Shown here in pieces: positions 1 to 13,733 of a stretch of 64,000 nt of DNA. Under the pieces are notes generated by a model, which worked only from the letters and a program-made list of their open reading frames with translations, ran no database searches and was not told where the DNA came from. How positions within the stretch are numbered: position 1 is the stretch's first letter; each line of letters starts with the position of its first letter. The position numbers were made by a program, and so were the translations under genes. This stretch comes from Liolophura sinensis. Lineage: Eukaryota; Mollusca; Polyplacophora; Chitonida; Chitonidae. Where the stretch lies: contig NC_088302.1 of the NCBI RefSeq assembly GCF_032854445.1, forward strand, positions 46,846,521 to 46,910,520, given 5' to 3'.

Positions 1-3000
1 GTGTGACTTCCCAGCCTGTGATACCTCCCAGTCTGTCTAGCTCCCACTCCCAGTCAGATGGTGCCATGTACAGGTGATTTCTGCCATCAGAGTCTACAAC
101 AACAAACACGGGCAGCGTTAATATCACAAACAGCTCTATATCAAAGACAATGTTTGCATCAACAGCAACAATCAACTAAGCTAATATGTAAGTAAAACAC
201 AATGATCTGTGGAATGGTCTGGTGTTCTGCTGCTATACTCCAAATGTAAAATTTAACTTTCGTTGACATTCTAATTACCTATCTGATTGGAGTGTTACAC
301 CGTATTAAAGAATATTTCACTTAGGCAACAGCGACCAGCACTATGATGGGAGGAAATCAGGCAGAGCGCACTGGAAACCCATCAACATCTGCGGGCTGCC
401 GTGACTTGAATCAAGGACGAAGAAGGACGGAAGAAGAAGGATAGAAGAAGGACAATGGATTTTTTTTACCATAGTTTTCCTACATGTAAAACTGCCTACA
501 TCATGTTTTCACCTTGTACCATTTTTATGCAAATGTACTGACTAAACAAAAATGACACAGTTCTGAGAGATGTCCAATGTTAATTACATTCACAAAACTG
601 CTTCCAGAGATCATATACTCACTTTTAAAATTAGAATTCCTTCCATACTCCATAGCAAAGAGTAACTGGGGCCGGTTGGGGAATCCAAATGCTGTAATAG
701 CATTGAGAATCTGACAGAAACACAACATAAAATGAAAGCATCTGTATACAAATGAAGTACCATTATAAAGTATGATACATCAGATCCATCAGTGGTGCAT
801 TTCAACCAGAGGAAAAGCACACTCACACACTTGTTTTGATAGGCTTGTCTTCTTTAGAAAAAGCCTTGCTTTTATAAAGATGACAAACATTATAGTCACT
901 GAGGAAGTTGTAGGATTTGTCAAATGCACAGAGTGATAAGTTATTATTAAACTTAGTGCTGAAATTTTTTATCAAGTATCAGGCACATTATTTTCACAAT
1001 CCTTCAAATAAACCTGCTCAGGTGTGTCCATTGTACCGAACTATTGCAGGCACAGATCGCAGAAAATATTTTAATCTAAATGTACATGTAATTAAACCTT
1101 GGTGCCGATACCTCAGGGCTTGTTGACAAATACTGCATGTAGGGCATAACAGATATACATGTAAGTAAGCACTAGTAATAAATCACACAATGATGGGAGG
1201 GTTGTGATTTACACTGGCCAGTGAGGTTTCCTCCACTCATAAGTCTGACTGCCAGGACGCTATAAGAATTTTTTTCATTTTATTTTTAACCAGCATTAAA
1301 GATGACATATGAAGAACTAAATTAGTCATGCAATGCTAAATGTTACCTTTTTATCTTCTCCAGCAGGGGTACGTACTAACCCAAATCTGTGAAGCCTAAA
1401 GTCCTGCAGAGAAAAAAAAAAGAGAGATAAGAATGAAAGAAAGCATGAGCCTGAAATGTTTAACATTTCAAGATTAACGTCAAAATATTAGTCACATTTA
1501 ATAATTAGTGTATTAGTCACTTGGCATCAAGAGGGTTAAAACCGTAGCTTTTACATTTATGTGGTGATGAATATTTACTTATCTATTTGATTGGTGTTTT
1601 ACACCGTACTCTAGAATATTTCACTTATATTTCACTTGGTGGGAGGAAAGTGGACAGAGCTAGTGAGAAACCCACGATCATCCGCTGGTTGCTGGCAAAG
1701 CGCGTGATGAATAGACTCCCAAAACCCATGTACAATTGTGAGTCTATAGCAGTAGATAATTTGATTGTTTACCCCATGCGATATCAATTTTCACTCATAA
1801 CACAGTCTATTTTTACGAAAGAAGGATACCTGGCTTTCTGGGAAGAGAACCCTTCCTATGTGTGATAAACAGGTTTGAATGTCATCCAGGTCATACCTGT
1901 GGAAGACACGTGGTCTTCACCAAAAGTAATACTAAGCAAACAACCCCATGGGTGCCGTTAACTACTTAGTGTCACCATGACCCCATGAATAATGAGATTG
2001 CTGAATCTAGAATTTCCCTGTTTGATGCTGGGATTCAACAGACATAACAGTTAAGTTTCCTACCTTACAATGCAACTCGAGGTATTTTGTCTGTCCAGAT
2101 ATGGTCATACCGTGCACCAGTTTCTTCCGTCTGGTAGTGGATAAACTTGAGGAGGCAACTGAAACTGGTAGATCAATATCATTTTGTTAAAACAGATGAC
2201 TCAAACAATTCCCTTCCATTTACGACAATCATCACTCACATGCCTGTAAACTGCCTACCTTGAAAAGCTGAATCAATGCTGATAAGAGGAATGTCGTCTT
2301 CTGAAACCAGTAGATTTTTCTGTATCTGACCAGGCTGTAAAGAAAACATATCATACTTGTAAACTTATTTATATACAGGTGAAATGTCACGATTTTCTTC
2401 ACTACGGTATATGTAAAGTTTCGCCTGTCTGTTACTGTTGAACATCCAGACACCAATTTTTGTCAGCTTTTACAAACCTGCGTCATGCAATAATGAGACA
2501 TGAAGTCAGACAATGCATCATGTATTTCCTCAGTGAATTCAGTGAGGAAAAGGTAGTTTTATTTTTCAATGGGTTTTCTTTTGGTGCTTAGTTTGTCTTT
2601 ACGTTTTCTTTCCTTTGAATGCATGCACATGTGTCACCAAACCCAACTCACCTGGTCGTATGATGATCTGTCTCCCGTTAAAAAAGTTATCCTAAAGTTT
2701 GTCACAAAGAGCATCCCTGAAATTCCCTGCTTTTTCTCTGTGAATGGTGAATACTTGAGAACATTGTGGCCTTTGGCTACCAGCCACTCACCTGTAATAA
2801 AGACAGCCTTAATTCAGTAATGTCAACCTTGTACATATCATTTTTACATGTCTAAATCAAGCACTTTTAAATTCTGAAGAAAAGATTTAAGCATTTTTGC
2901 ACAATGATTTGTATTACTTTTGAAATATTAAACCTATTTAATCAGTTGAACATTATGTTGTAAAGAAAATAATATATCTACACTTGCAAAAATAAGTTCT

Positions 3001-6000
3001 GAATTATTATTGTAACAGTTAATTAACAATGCTTCTACTTTGTGTTTTATCAAATTACATTGTAAAAGTAGATCCTGTGATAAATTCATAAAAGCAAATG
3101 AATTGCTAGTGATGAGATAAAATAATTTAAACAATTCTGTTGGCGAGCTCAGCTTGAGCACATTGAAAACATACACTGTACACACATTTTACTTGTACCT
3201 GAAGTCAACATATACAGCATATTAAGAGAGGTATTGTACTTATGTAACTGTACAGCTAATTATAATAAGTGTAAGCATGTCCTGTTGTCATGTTCGTGGT
3301 ATTGTAGCAGAAGCCTGTAGAGGCCTATACAGTGCATGACTGTCATCACTGCTTGGTACATGTTACAACACAGGGACAGGTTCTCTGTGTTAATAAACAT
3401 CAACATGCTCCAGGAGGACAACATGTTTAGATCAGCATTATGTATCTGGGTTATTTATGTGTATACATGTATCTATATGTAGGGTAAAACGGATCGCAAT
3501 TTGAGACCACATCCAACAAAAAGAGGAGGGACTGCACTTCTATACAGCTTGATCTTTGAACTAAGCCTTAACAAACTAATATGTAATTCTATTCCATCCC
3601 TTTACTTACATAAACAACTAAATTACCCCAAACTCTCTGGTTTGCTTCGCCACTGATACTATACCTGGGAGTAGTGGAGGCATTACGCTGGCATCAAAGA
3701 AAGCCTTGGCATTCGAGATAACCTCCTCCTATACAAGAAAAGATGACAAGTGGTGTACAGTTCAGTGTTCAGCCTTAAAGCTTGAACACTGTTATCTATG
3801 CATATGTGTTAATACTAAGTTGTAAATCATTTAACATTTTCATGAAATTCCAAACAATTATACAGGCCAGAGGCAAAAATTATTTTAAAATAATTAACAT
3901 GAACAAGGTGCACCTGTGCACTTAGGTATGAATAATTTACCTTACCAGCAGTAAAGTGTACGCAAGCCACAAGAAGTTCACTGTCTTTGTATAGTAGCTC
4001 TTCTAATTTCTCCAAAATTTACAGTTTACAGCGAAGAAAGATGTGAAAATCCAACTATTATGTGGACAAAAATGTTTTAGACATAGACTGTCTCACCTCA
4101 GTCAGACCTTTCATTGTACAGCTGAACTGTGGGTTTACCTAAATATATTATTTGTAACACACATACACATGTATACTAAGATGTCTACAGAACTTACACT
4201 CAGGTAAGACAGCTAATACTGATTTATCTGGCTACACTATTAAAGCTCAATGTAATGGTCTATACATGCATTATTAATATCTGTGTTAATCTTATATGTC
4301 AAGTCATTAAAGCAGACTTCATTCCAGACAGTCTCTGACACACATGTTACTTGTATAACAGTTATAGGCTGACCTGCTATGTTCATTACTCTCTGAGGTA
4401 CTTGTGTGATGAAATAAGATACTGTGACCAACATCTGATACCCAATGACAACATAGGTATTCTCAAGAATGGTTCTGACTCTCCCTATAATGTTATTAGG
4501 CAAAACAAGGAGGAGAAGTTTTACTGAAACAATAGCATTATCATATCACAACAATACCACGCTCAAGTTTACTATTTGAAGAGAAAATATTGAGGGTGCA
4601 GCTAAGCAGCAAACGATCAACCATGATTACTTCATGTCAAGAGATTCGTCAGAATAAAAATGACGGAGGAATAAGCGATAAGACATCCTCAATTCAGCAA
4701 AATTTAAACATGTCAATGTAACCTAACTCCTCCAATTTTTTGCACATAAACGAGCAACTATGAATTCAAACTCAGCAATTAAGTTCGTAAAATTTAAGCA
4801 TGTAAAGCGGCCAGGTCACATTATAACTTTATTAAACTTTAGAATCATTTTAACACTATAAATAGTATAGTACTTCAAGACAATAATTTGTTCTATTCTT
4901 GATAAATACAGAATATTTTATATTATTAGTGAATGTGGGTATCTTTCCCAAAAATCGCCAGCCTCTTTACCAATACTAGTGCCTTTATGTTAAATCAGAT
5001 TTGGTTAATGACCTTGAATTTCAACCCTAAATGTAAACTTTTTAGAGGCAAGATACTGTCATGATAAAATATTACTGAGGTGCCAAAACTTTCATTTTCC
5101 ATTAAGAAAACCTTCCAAACAAACCTCAAATCACCTTTCTACAATTAACAGAGCTCTCGGAAACAGGAAATATACGCAACAGTCACAAGCAAAATTCTAT
5201 GTCATTTAACGAAAGCTGAGCCCAATACCTGCTTCAACATAACTGATGTTAACTGCTAGATAAAATAACAGTATTTAAAAACCAACATCTCAATAAAAAA
5301 AAACAGAAATTTACTTGCATGAGGCTGTTAACCAAGTGTGACAAGCTGGATACTTGGAACATTGTCAATCAGAAGAATTCAGATTTGCAAAAAAGACGAG
5401 TTTTGTTGACAACAAGGAAGTTTTATCAAAATGCAAACAATACTGCTTCCTTGTAACAGATATGACAAGTTCATTTATGACAGACACATACTTTCACAAC
5501 AATGACTGTAGATGGTTTCTTTCACAAGTTCTATAATTAGTTTAAATGAATACTGGATGAATGGAGAAAGCCCTCACTGGATTTAAATGGGTCATCCAGT
5601 AGTTTGAATGTGAAGTACTAACATATCACTGATTTCCTGCTAATGTCCCAACTTAGTTTCTTCTCAATAAGCTGTAACTTAAAGTTTGACGTGCAACAAA
5701 AAAGATTGTAAAATATCATTTTACCATAAAATTATTTTTATCCTGAAACCAGTGATGCTACAGACACAGAGATGAAATTGAGGAAACTACCTAAAATGTT
5801 TCATAAACTTTTGGTTCTTCTGAGCTACATCTGTAAGTTACCTATACAAAAGTTTGAAAGCAAAAAAGAATAACATGCCTGTAAAGCACACATTTTTAAC
5901 AGTGTGTACTAAAAATACGACATTTTAAAAAGTAAGTAAATTACAGTTAACCTCCTCTTAAGATTTTGCATCAAAAAGAGAAAGAGAGAGAAACAAGATT

Positions 6001-9000
6001 TGTCAAAAAAACTGAAAACCTTAGATTTTAAACATGCTCTTCTGCCATGTTAAAGGTCAAATAAAACTGGTTTATGTGTGCCATGCTGGCATAAAACAAA
6101 ACCTGTACTCTGAAATAATTAGCAGCCTGCACATACATCTTTGACTCCCTGTCTATCCAATGAAAATGAATGGACAGAAAACAAAGAAACTGTACACCAG
6201 TATTTTGAGTCTATTTGTTTTCTTTTGTAATCAAGAAATTATATGAATATCTACAACAGATACACAGCTAAAATTTAAGAGATGCTTTTCCACCTGAAGT
6301 TTTTTTTCAGTAGTGAAAGAAGTTAAGTACTTGCACCTGCTGAATGTACATTCTGTCCTGATTTTATGGATAATGTAGCTGATTAGGTTAGAGTACGGAT
6401 GAACACCTCCCCAGTCAGTGTCACATGATAACCTTTGAGTTCTTTTGAACTCTGATCATATAGTGTCATCGACTTACGGGACAAAACTATATGTATAAAA
6501 AGATTCTTTAAATTCATTTATAGGCCTACTTTATCACAGTTTGATTTAATTTCTTTAGTTTTGACAAGAATGAATGTGATGGAAAAACTGAAGAAACGTC
6601 TAGTCAGCCAGATAGAAAGACACAGTATATACTGGTATCTTAATTCTATCCAACCAAGAACATCTATACCAGATTAGCTGGTAAAATCAACATTCTATTC
6701 TGACTTATGACATCATATCAATTTATAAACATGTTCAAAGATAATTGTTCTTTCACAAGTATCCTTGATGCAAAGGTGATGATTAAGCTGCTTCAACCAG
6801 ACTGAACTTGTCACATGTCCAAAAAAATGCTGCTCAATAGCTATGTTAAATGAAAAGTAGTAGTAACCAGTCTATTGATTTGCCTCATAACATTTTGGCA
6901 GACCTACATATGTGTAAATGAATTTCTAGCAATAAAAATGAGCCCTACATATAACATACACATTTAAAAGCTGAATGCGTTTATTGTTAAGTGCACATAC
7001 CTGATGTACTTAAATTATGTATACATGAGCAAGCATCTTTTTAACGTGACAAACTCAATTATTGCAATGTACCAACATAAATGTAATTCAGCTTACACAC
7101 AACCGTATGCACCATTCCAACAGGATCTCCACATTAAAAAATGTTACAAACTTCCCACTGTGTTAACAGGAACACCTTTCACCAACCATACATGTACATT
7201 TTGAATAATAAAACTCCACAAATTAAAACTGGAATAAGATGTTTATTACCATAGCGATACTGTATGCAGTAGACCACCATAGCTTAGATGTAAATAATGA
7301 ATACTGCTTTTAACTTTAGACTCACACCTGTGTAGTATGCAGATTTCCCCGACAGATTTACACGCAAGAAGCTGAAATCTGAAGGCATTAACGAGGTAGC
7401 AGATCTACCCTTATGTACATATGTAAAAACAGTACAGTAGCCAATAATGTTATGATATACCGTCCAATATATGTAAATAACCTAAAATTTTCATGAGGCC
7501 TTCGTGGCTCAGTTGGTTAGCACACTAGCGCAGCGTAATGACCCAGGAGCCTCTCACTCATGTGGTCGCTATGAGTTCAGGTCCAGCTCATGCTGGCTTC
7601 CTCTCTGGCCGTACGTGCAAAGGTCTGTCATCAAACTGCGGATGGTCGTGGGTTTTCGCCGGGCTCTGCCCGGTTTCCCCCCACCATAATACTGGCTGGC
7701 ATCGTATAAGTGAAATATTCTTGAGTACGGCATAAAACACCAATCAAATAAATAAATAAATAAAATTTTCTCCATGACAAAAAGGGACATTGGCCTGATT
7801 CTGACAGTTCCAGTTATCTGAGAAATGTGTCTTGAAGTTTGTATGGAATGTGGAATGATACCCTAATGAAAAAAATGTAAGTTTCAGCACTAGAAGTAAT
7901 ACTTATTTTTGACATTTATCTGCCTATTACATTTTTTTTTAAACTTTTTGAGTGAAATTTTAGGCCATTTAATGTACAGTATTAGATAAATGTGGTTTAT
8001 CCTGTCATTTCATACCTCCCTTATTTAGGTATATCTACATGACGAAGACTAAGAGGCTACATCACGTAACTTTTATATCCTTGTTCAGACAGTGTGAATC
8101 ATGAGGAAGCTTTAACATCCCACCTTGCTCACAGTGAAAGTTCAAATCTACACAGGTATAACTTCCTGATATGTTATCCATGTAAAGACATAATCTATGT
8201 ATGTACATGGAAAGCATCATAATGTCACGTACATAAACATGCGTCCATACATGCATTAAGGAATACACTATAGCATTAAATAAGGTGTACAAATGACAGT
8301 AGAATGCAACGTTTTCCTCAGTGACGTTGCAGTGCCTGTGTATTTCATATATGTTTTATGAACACACATACACAGATAATGGGAGACTGCAGGAAAAGCT
8401 ACGCAGGTGGTCCAAATAACAATAGAATGCTTTGTTTTCTTCTGTGACATTGCCGAGTTTACTGCACATATGTTTTATGAGCACACTTACACCTCTAATT
8501 ATGATGTAATAAAGGAAAGAACACATGAGTTTGGACAGTCTTGATACAGGCTGGAAGGAGTTTTATGAGTTTCCCACAGTGATGTAATAAAAGAAAGAAC
8601 AAATGAATTCACAGCTTTGGACAGTCTTGATGCAGGCTGGAAGAAGTTTTATGAGTTCCCCATAGTGATGTAATAAAGGAAAGAACACATGAGTTTGGAC
8701 AGTCTTGATACAGGGTGGAAGGAGTTTTATGAGTTTCCCATAGTGATGTAATAAAGGAAAGAACAAATGAATTCATAGCTTTGGACAGTCTTGATGCAGG
8801 CTGGAAGGAGTTTTACGAGTTTCCCACACTGATGTAATAAAGGAAAGAGCAAATGAATTCACAGCTTTAGACAGTCTGATGCAGGCTGGAAGGAGTTTTA
8901 CAAGTTCCCCATTGTACACACTGTTCACTTTGATATCATCTATTTATACAGTTTTACACAAGCAAATTGACTGCATCTAAGGTGCTTAGATGTACTTGTA

Positions 9001-12000
9001 CCATAACATGTAATGTACACAGGCTGATAATGTGATAGCAGAAACCAAATATAAACTCATTACAGTAAGTTGCCAGGCAGGACAAACATGTGTGTATAGA
9101 AAGCATATAGAAAATTCTACACTAAGAACTATAGTGTACTGAAGTGTCCTCTACATAAAATACATATACATGTATGGTAGATATCAATAATTTTTTATAT
9201 TTAAATGTTACCTAATGTAAATGTTCAAGCAATCAAATGCATAGTATTGTGTAACTCAGCCTCACAAGACATGACCTCTTCCCCCCTATGGATATTACCT
9301 CAGTTACACATACATGTAAAGTAGGGCATAGGTGGGCTAGCGATCGTAAGTAACTAGGTAGGCCTACGGCTCACGGCAGTCAGCCTACGTGTAGTGCTTT
9401 TGTTGAAAAGTTTGACAAAGCCTTACGATCCTGAGCAACTGACGGCATCTGATCAGATTCAGTTTCTGTACACATACATGTAGGTCGACTACGACTGGTG
9501 GCAACTGCGGGCAAATACCTGGCAACATAACTGTCATGTGACCTGTTCATGATGGTGGGGTCCTTGTACACGATGCATGGATGTAATGGATATAATGTCT
9601 AATATACCTTTAACATGTCTTTTCTTTCAAACTTTAACATTTCTTGGAAAATTTTCTTTTCTTTTTATTCCAACTTTTCACTTTATACCCCCATTTAGTG
9701 AAAAAATAGACAAATTTACTAATCTGTTCAAATTATAGCCCTCTCTCTAGTTGCACTACCCAGTACGTCATATATGTTTTGTCTGTGCCTTACAAGAGAT
9801 GCTGAGCAAGGAGGGGCTAAGTTTCCATACATGGATGAGCTTATTTCCTGTCTTATCGGCCCACTCGGGGTGGTCGCCATTTTCACAGTGTAACTCATGC
9901 CTGTGCGACCGCATCGGTGATAGGCTAATTTGAAATTAATCATAACTGATTATTTTGGAATACAATTTTTTTGTGAGGCCAACTACAAAAGCAGACTGCA
10001 AATCTACAAGCAGAGTGTAAATAGAGGCATCAGGTAAGCACAGAGAGAGATATTTCTAAGTACACATCAGAATAATTAAAAATAAAAGTAACCAATCATA
10101 AAGAAATACATGTAACAATTCACAGTTCTTACTGGTAGAGTGACATAAAGAGTCATTGCTGAAGGTGAATACCGCTTAAGCATTGAAACTGTGTTTTAGA
10201 AACCATTTATTCATGGATTTCATGAGGGTCATGTCGTGAAGTGCAGATGTTTGCTTCAGTCACCTATAACCCTTAACAACGTTGTACAGGTGAAAGTCAA
10301 AAATACTGACTGTTTACATTTGTGGCATAAGGTGGCATAAATAGAAGCTTAGACAAAAAACAACTATAAGATTAGCAAAAAATCCTGATAAACTATTCCT
10401 TAATTTTAAAGTTCTACAACAAAGATGTGATCAACAATACAGATGCTCACAGCATTTCCTCAGAAGAATGTTATGAAATAAACCCTTAACCTAAATAAAG
10501 TTCATCTACTAAGGTTAATGATCAAGATGCATCATAGAATCCCATCTAACATCAACCCAGAGAAGACAGTTAAAAATGTATATAATAGCCATGTACCAAG
10601 TACCAGGAACATACATGTATGCTAAAGCCATGAAAGCAGTGGATAAGATGTTGGCTTAAGAGTAAGAATACAGGCCACGCAGGTATAGAATAAGACACCA
10701 CTTGCTCAGATTAGTGAAAAGATAAGCAATCACAATACTTACAGGTTCTTCTTCCTCATCTTCAGCGTCTATATCCACATAAGACTTGAAAGTCTTTGGA
10801 ATTTAAGTACAGAGAAACAAAAACAACATTTAAACAATTTAAGAGGACACTTAACCGTGTGTAAAGTGGATATAAGGCAGCTGGGCCACATGAAAGTTAT
10901 CTGTCCCAAAATCATCAAGTCCATGTACTTGTTGGAAAAATATGTTAGTTTTAGATAAAACAATATATGTATGCACTAGATTTATTCCTTGAACTCTATT
11001 TAGCACAGCTCTAATATATATGGATTTTAATGGGTTTATACATATATGTAACTTTCAGATTTACTTGCTGAAAGTACATCAAACATTGCCAACAGTTACA
11101 TGGACTGTAACATTTACATGTAACTGCTGATTCCTTATTACCATTAAAGGTATTCCATACATGTAATATTCACAAATTTTAAGACTACATGTAGAACAAA
11201 ATTAGTTGTTATGCCTTCCATACATGTTAAATATTCTCAGTGAAATGAATTCTCTCCACTGACTTTTATCACTGAAACAAACGGAACACACCTTATAACC
11301 CTCAACACTGTTTTATAGCATGTTATTTAATATATATTACCGAGGTAAAAGCAAGTTTATGTTTAAACCGACATAAGAGTAAATCTATCTCAAAATGTAG
11401 AAACTTGCACACCATAAATAATAAGAAATACCTTTCAGCTGTATGACACCATAAAACATCTTTACCATTCACCATGACATGTCTACTATATGTACAGTAC
11501 ACTATCACTTATGCAACTCATAAAGTGAGTTGAATTTTTTTAGGCATACCACATATAAGTATATGGCATACACCCATTTGATCAAACAACAAAACTCCAC
11601 TATGACATAGTATGTCTGATCATCTACAAACATCCAGATGCATTACAGAATGAAGCTGACTGGCATGTAAGACTCGTCCATGTATATACATGTACCTATC
11701 ACAGCATCACCTGTTTATACTGAATGATAATGGCCTGGAATGATAACATTTAACCACACAGCTGTATGAAACAAACTCTAAACTCTGCCTCAATTAGAGA
11801 ACTCTGCTTAAGTTAAATGTGTAAAATTGTTTCATTTTTACTTCTGATTCATGTGCACACAAAAATATGTCATATTTATAACACTGATCTGATTATGCAT
11901 TAACTGACTGGTAAACAGTTTGCATCATATACCTGTATAGGTAAAAACACTCCTAAATAAATACACTGGTAATGAATGTGGATGAACTGTTTCAACCAGT

Positions 12001-12749
12001 ATCAACAGATTTAATGGATTCTAAAAACGAGTACCAGTACAATGCTTTAAATATACATGTATACATTTGATTTTGGGAAACTTGTGTTGAATTCTGTTTT
12101 GACAAAAACATATATACCCTGGCTTGTATAAAACCATGTATGGTGAAGTAGAAGGACACATGGATGAAGCTTACGTGTGTCACGTGCTGAAGTGTATGGC
12201 TATGAGTCCCGGAGTGAATCCATCCACTTAGCCAACCGTCCATCATTGCTACTTCAATCAGCCGATATTCTATCAGGTTTTAAAAACAGCACCTTCACAC
12301 AACGCCCCTAGCAACTAAGATCGGACTGACAATGTGTACACCCTATTAGGTACGGTGTGCTTTGATTAAACACTTAATCAGTCAAAGTGAAAGCGGACAT
12401 CTGTATCCCATGTGGTTCCACTGCTACCCGCCCTGGCTTTCGACTCACAACCACTCAGTTCACCAAACAATACTGACATCGGTAAAGAAATGAGAGGTCA
12501 AGTAAACGAATACACCAGGTCAAAGTCAACATAAGTGTTGTGGTTTATGACGGGAGGGGGCGGAAATTTATCCAAACCAGCTATGGGCTTACAACCGTAC
12601 AACGACATGTACCGAAAGTAGGCCCCTAAATAACTTGTGTGTCAAATATAAATAAGCCGCTTAAATTTGAGAGCAAATATACTTACAGCTTTATCACGGT
12701 CAGCTTGAAACACATTTAAATAAGACTTGAATCCCCCTCCTTTTGACAT
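1..12749 (-). CDS. MTMR10/12-like: Myotubularin-related protein, MTMR10/11/12-type pseudophosphatase (5' part, nine exons)
   Basis: Nine coding exons read on the minus strand: 12749-12687, 10793-10743, 3728-3665, 2791-2652, 2334-2259, 2158-2064, 1403-1347, 710-623 and 93-1. All junctions have GT-AG sites and keep phase, giving about 242 residues before the window edge. The protein starts MSKGGGFKSYL. Residues about 57-190 form a PH-GRAM domain, seen as LLPGEWLVAKG, then GMLFVTNFRITFLTGD, then EDDIPLISID, then YLELHCKDFRLHRF. The last exon has SDWEWELDRLG, the lead-in to the myotubularin phosphatase-like domain. In this subfamily (MTMR10, 11, 12/3-PAP) the phosphatase domain lacks the catalytic Cys-X5-Arg loop, and the proteins act as adaptors for active myotubularins on phosphoinositide membranes. 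The loop lies outside the window, so inactivity is inferred from subfamily resemblance (FKSY near the N-terminus, short GRAM spacing). Intron 2 is about 7 kb and full of repeats. It shares a 985-bp divergent promoter region with OFD1. Confidence 0.86.
281..412 (-). mobile_element. SINE fragment (MTMR-like intron 8)
   Basis: Tail and body of the main SINE family in reverse: GATTGGAGTGTTACACCG, then CACTATGATGGGAGGAAATC. The head is missing. Confidence 0.75.
1576..1705 (-). mobile_element. SINE fragment (MTMR-like intron 6)
   Basis: Reverse tail TTTGATTGGTGTTTTACACC with a small internal duplication (TTTCACTTATATTTCACTTG), then a diverged body with ATCCGCTGGTTGCTGGC. Confidence 0.72.
7493..7760 (+). 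mobile_element. Full-length tRNA-derived SINE with perfect target duplication
   Basis: The head contains a Box A-like TGGCTCAGTTGG and a Box B-like GTTCAGGTCC, then the family body and an (AAAT)n tail. It is flanked by a perfect 10-bp duplication TAAAATTTTC at 7483-7492 and 7761-7770. The clean duplication marks it as one of the youngest copies here. It lies antisense in the large MTMR-like intron. Confidence 0.9.
8292..8500. repeat. Diverged direct duplication of about 120 bp next to the A/B array
   Basis: Two related stretches: GACAGTAGAATGCAACG with CATATATGTTTTATGAACAC, and AACAATAGAATGCTTTG with CACATATGTTTTATGAGCAC. They immediately precede the A/B array, so this segment has been prone to tandem copying. 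Confidence 0.65.
8502..8914. repeat. Tandem array of alternating 78-bp and 86-bp units (A-B-A-B-B)
   Basis: Five units each start TGATGTAATAAAGGAAAGA. Type A (starts 8502, 8666) reads ACACATGAGTTTGGACAG; type B (starts 8580, 8744, 8830) has the 8-base-longer AAATGAATTCACAGCTTTGG. The order A-B-A-B-B shows an A+B dimer of about 164 bp copied as a block, then a further B. It lies in the large MTMR-like intron. Confidence 0.88.
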
Positions 12750-13733
12750 GTTTGACCTTCATCAGATATCGTCCCCAAACCAACTCATTCCTTCCTATAG
12801 GATGCGGCTTCCATTATCTGTCTGTTTTCGTCTTTCGGGGACTTCCTTCCGCACGCCCTTTCGTGGTGTTGGAGAACCACTTAAAACAAGGGGGGATAAT
12901 CCTGTGAGTTTGACGATGACAGCTACCGTGCCGTGTTTCGTCGAGAATACGTCATATAGACATCAATTTCCTCTGTGTACAGTTTACGCTTCTTGTTGGT
13001 GTACATTCGGTGACAAACACCCAGGGTGCACACCTCATATCACAGAATATCCATTATCTCTATTTTGCAAACAAAAAATAATCAACTGATTGGTAAATAA
13101 AATCCGGTAGCAACAGCCTTTAGCTACAATAATCCATTCAATAAAGTTTTTAGTTTGGATTAAAATAAAGCCTCATTGAGAATTTTACCAGTAAAGCTTT
13201 CTGAATGCTGACTGCATCGATTTTCAGTTTCTTTTCTGGGCACAAATTAATACATTTGGTGTCAGCATGGAGGTATATATTCCACATATACCTCCATGGT
13301 ATCAGTCATTATACCGCGCTCGATCATGATCAGATCGTGATGCAGCAGAAAGTTATCCCCCTCCTCCTTCTTTTTAATTCTTCTTCCTTTTTAATTGTTT
13401 TAATTTCCGGAAAAATAATGTAGCCTTCGACATGTTAGACATGCTAATGTTGAAATTTACCAACCAAGACACCACAGCAGGCTGAGACAAGACAGGCATG
13501 TGGAAGGAGTGTGTTTCAGAGTAACGTCCCCTGTTCAGAAATCTTCAGTCATTCTTCAGTTTTGTGTACATGGTGATGGGGCCGCGAGATGCAAAGTTAT
13601 GGACAAGAAACTCATGATGTTGTCCATTAGTTCAGCTTCATATTTACTTAGCATGCATTGAGCATTGTCTTACATGATAGCTTTCCTAACGATCTGACGC
13701 TAAGGTCACGGCTACAATATTTATTGCGAGAAA
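12750..13733. promoter_or_regulatory. Shared head-to-head promoter region between the MTMR-like gene and OFD1
   Basis: This 984-bp gap separates the two start codons and must hold both 5' UTRs and promoters. The MTMR side (about 12780-12960) is richer in CpG than the surrounding DNA, which fits an initiation region. I see no convincing TATA box next to either gene. A half-site resembling an RFX X-box (GTAGCAAC) lies near 13107, which could suit the ciliary gene OFD1, but one half-site is weak evidence. A perfect inverted repeat lies at 13266-13298. Confidence 0.5.
13266..13298. repeat. Perfect 13-bp inverted repeat upstream of OFD1
   Basis: Arms CATGGAGGTATAT (13266-13278) and ATATACCTCCATG (13286-13298) are exact reverse complements around a 7-base loop. 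It lies in the shared MTMR/OFD1 promoter region. Confidence 0.9.

Larger units (their letters stand above)
3729..10742. other. Large intron 2 of the MTMR-like gene
   Basis: 7.0 kb with no exon I can support. It contains the young SINE (7493-7760), the 120-bp duplication (8292-8500) and the A/B array (8502-8914). The rest is AT-rich DNA with many TACATGTA palindromes. Confidence 0.6.

Noticed and set aside
7493-7600. tRNA gene suggested by Box A- and Box B-like sequences
   Set aside because: These are SINE heads; the cloverleaf is not maintained and the body and tail follow directly. The same applies to the other SINE copies.
12727-13089. A 120-codon plus-strand frame in the MTMR/OFD1 promoter region
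   Set aside because: It overlaps MTMR exon 1 on the other strand, has no recognisable motif, and simply reflects CpG-rich promoter DNA with few stops.
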